DNA from: Syntrophaceae bacterium UBA2251
GTDB taxonomy: Bacteria > Desulfobacterota > Syntrophia > Syntrophales > UBA2251
Length of the DNA: 60,938 nt
Reading direction: 5' to 3'
NCBI GenBank assembly: GCA_002347815.1
Contig: DDXV01000045.1
Location: 1 to 60,938 of the forward strand
Numbering within the stretch: position 1 is the first letter of the stretch; every line of letters begins with the position of its first letter. Made by a program: the position numbers and the translations under genes. Positions 60,707 through 60,938 of the stretch are shown here, piece by piece. The notes beneath the pieces were generated by a model. It was not told the DNA's origin, did no database searches, and saw only the letters and a list, made by a program, of their open reading frames with translations.

Positions 60707-60938
60707 CGGCAACGGCCGCCCCGGCCTTCCTGACGTTTCCCGTTCAGGTCCAGGACGGCCGGGATCGGATCGAAACGTCCGCGGCGATCGTCCGTGAGAT
60801 CCCGCTCGAGGTGTTTCTCGACGGGCGGCGGATGGGAACGATCGCGTGCAGCGGCCTCCACCCGGAGGAACTGGCGGTGGGCTTCCTGCGCGCCGAAGGG
60901 CTGCTGCGGGACCGGCGGGAGCTGGCGCAGGTCGAAAC
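60703..60938 (+). CDS. fdhD: formate dehydrogenase accessory sulfurtransferase FdhD (partial, cut by window end)
   Basis: The first 78 residues are present. They include IVREIPLEVFLDGRRMGTIA and HPEELAVGFLRAEGLL, both typical of the FdhD N-terminal half. FdhD transfers sulfur to the molybdenum/tungsten cofactor of formate dehydrogenase. A perfect GGAGGGA site inside the selB end precedes the ATG, which overlaps the selB stop. Pairing with selB suggests a selenocysteine-containing formate dehydrogenase in this genome. Confidence 0.85.
   Translation, partial: MTATAAPAFLTFPVQVQDGRDRIETSAAIVREIPLEVFLDGRRMGTIACSGLHPEELAVGFLRAEGLLRDRRELAQVE

Noticed and set aside
1..60938. CRISPR array, rRNA or tRNA genes, intact transposase or integrase
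   Set aside because: No regularly spaced repeat array, no RNA-gene landmark and no transposase or integrase motif was found on either strand by reading; short palindromes are the only mobile-like traces.

Overview
The window looks like a chromosomal segment of a GC-rich anaerobic Desulfobacterota (former Deltaproteobacteria, Syntrophales-like) bacterium. This is an inference from gene content: a Gram-negative division/cell-wall (dcw) cluster with a meso-diaminopimelate-type MurE, a Wzx/Wzy-type surface polysaccharide locus, a CoA-hydrolase/GNAT fusion typical of these bacteria, and selB next to fdhD, which points to selenocysteine-dependent formate metabolism. No rRNA, tRNA, CRISPR array or intact transposase was seen.

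Region 1 (1-34714, all genes on +) is a long surface-glycan locus. It opens with two AT-rich genes (epimerase, methyltransferase). A tightly coupled block follows, joined mostly by ATGA overlaps: metallophosphoesterase, ATP-grasp enzyme, GNAT, B12-type radical SAM enzyme, a large unassigned GT-B-like protein and a flippase. From 8886 to 16768 lies the most unusual part: a KdsA-like synthase with an altered acceptor-sugar motif, a stand-alone CBS pair resembling the tail of KdsD, a frameshifted sugar-methyltransferase-like gene, an HpcH/HpaI-type pyruvate aldolase, a methyltransferase, two SDR oxidoreductases, a divergent CMP-Kdo-synthetase-like enzyme and a second unassigned transferase-like protein. 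Together they suggest synthesis, CMP-activation and transfer of a non-standard 3-deoxy-2-ulosonic acid.

Region 1 continues with glycosyltransferases, a three-gene route to a UDP-N-acetyl-L-amino-deoxysugar (dehydratase, reductase, 2-epimerase), Wzy, a second Wzx, an AT-rich methyltransferase island, a serine-acetyltransferase-like enzyme, a GT2-GT4 fusion, an epimerase, a WecA/WbpL-type initiating transferase, a DegT aminotransferase and GalE.

Region 2 (34715-39143) holds a palindrome-rich convergent intergenic region, a minus-strand acetyl-CoA hydrolase/GNAT fusion with a good promoter, a stretch of about 390 bp with direct repeats, and a radical SAM protein carrying a palindromic repeat inside its reading frame.

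Region 3 (39144-58490, minus strand) is a complete dcw cluster read ruvX-mltG, then mraZ-rsmH-ftsL-ftsI-murE/murF fusion-mraY-murD-ftsW-murG-murC-murB-ftsQ-ftsA-ftsZ. A near-consensus promoter and three GTGG repeats spaced exactly 10 bp precede mraZ. Short palindromes of the form AAATAGGGACAGCGCC sit between murC, murB and ftsQ and supply the stop codons of MurC and MurB. Several conserved enzymes (GalE, MurB, MurE, MurG, radical SAM) carry Pro/Gly/Ala-rich insertions.

Region 4 (58787-60938, + strand) is selB followed by the start of fdhD, cut by the window edge.
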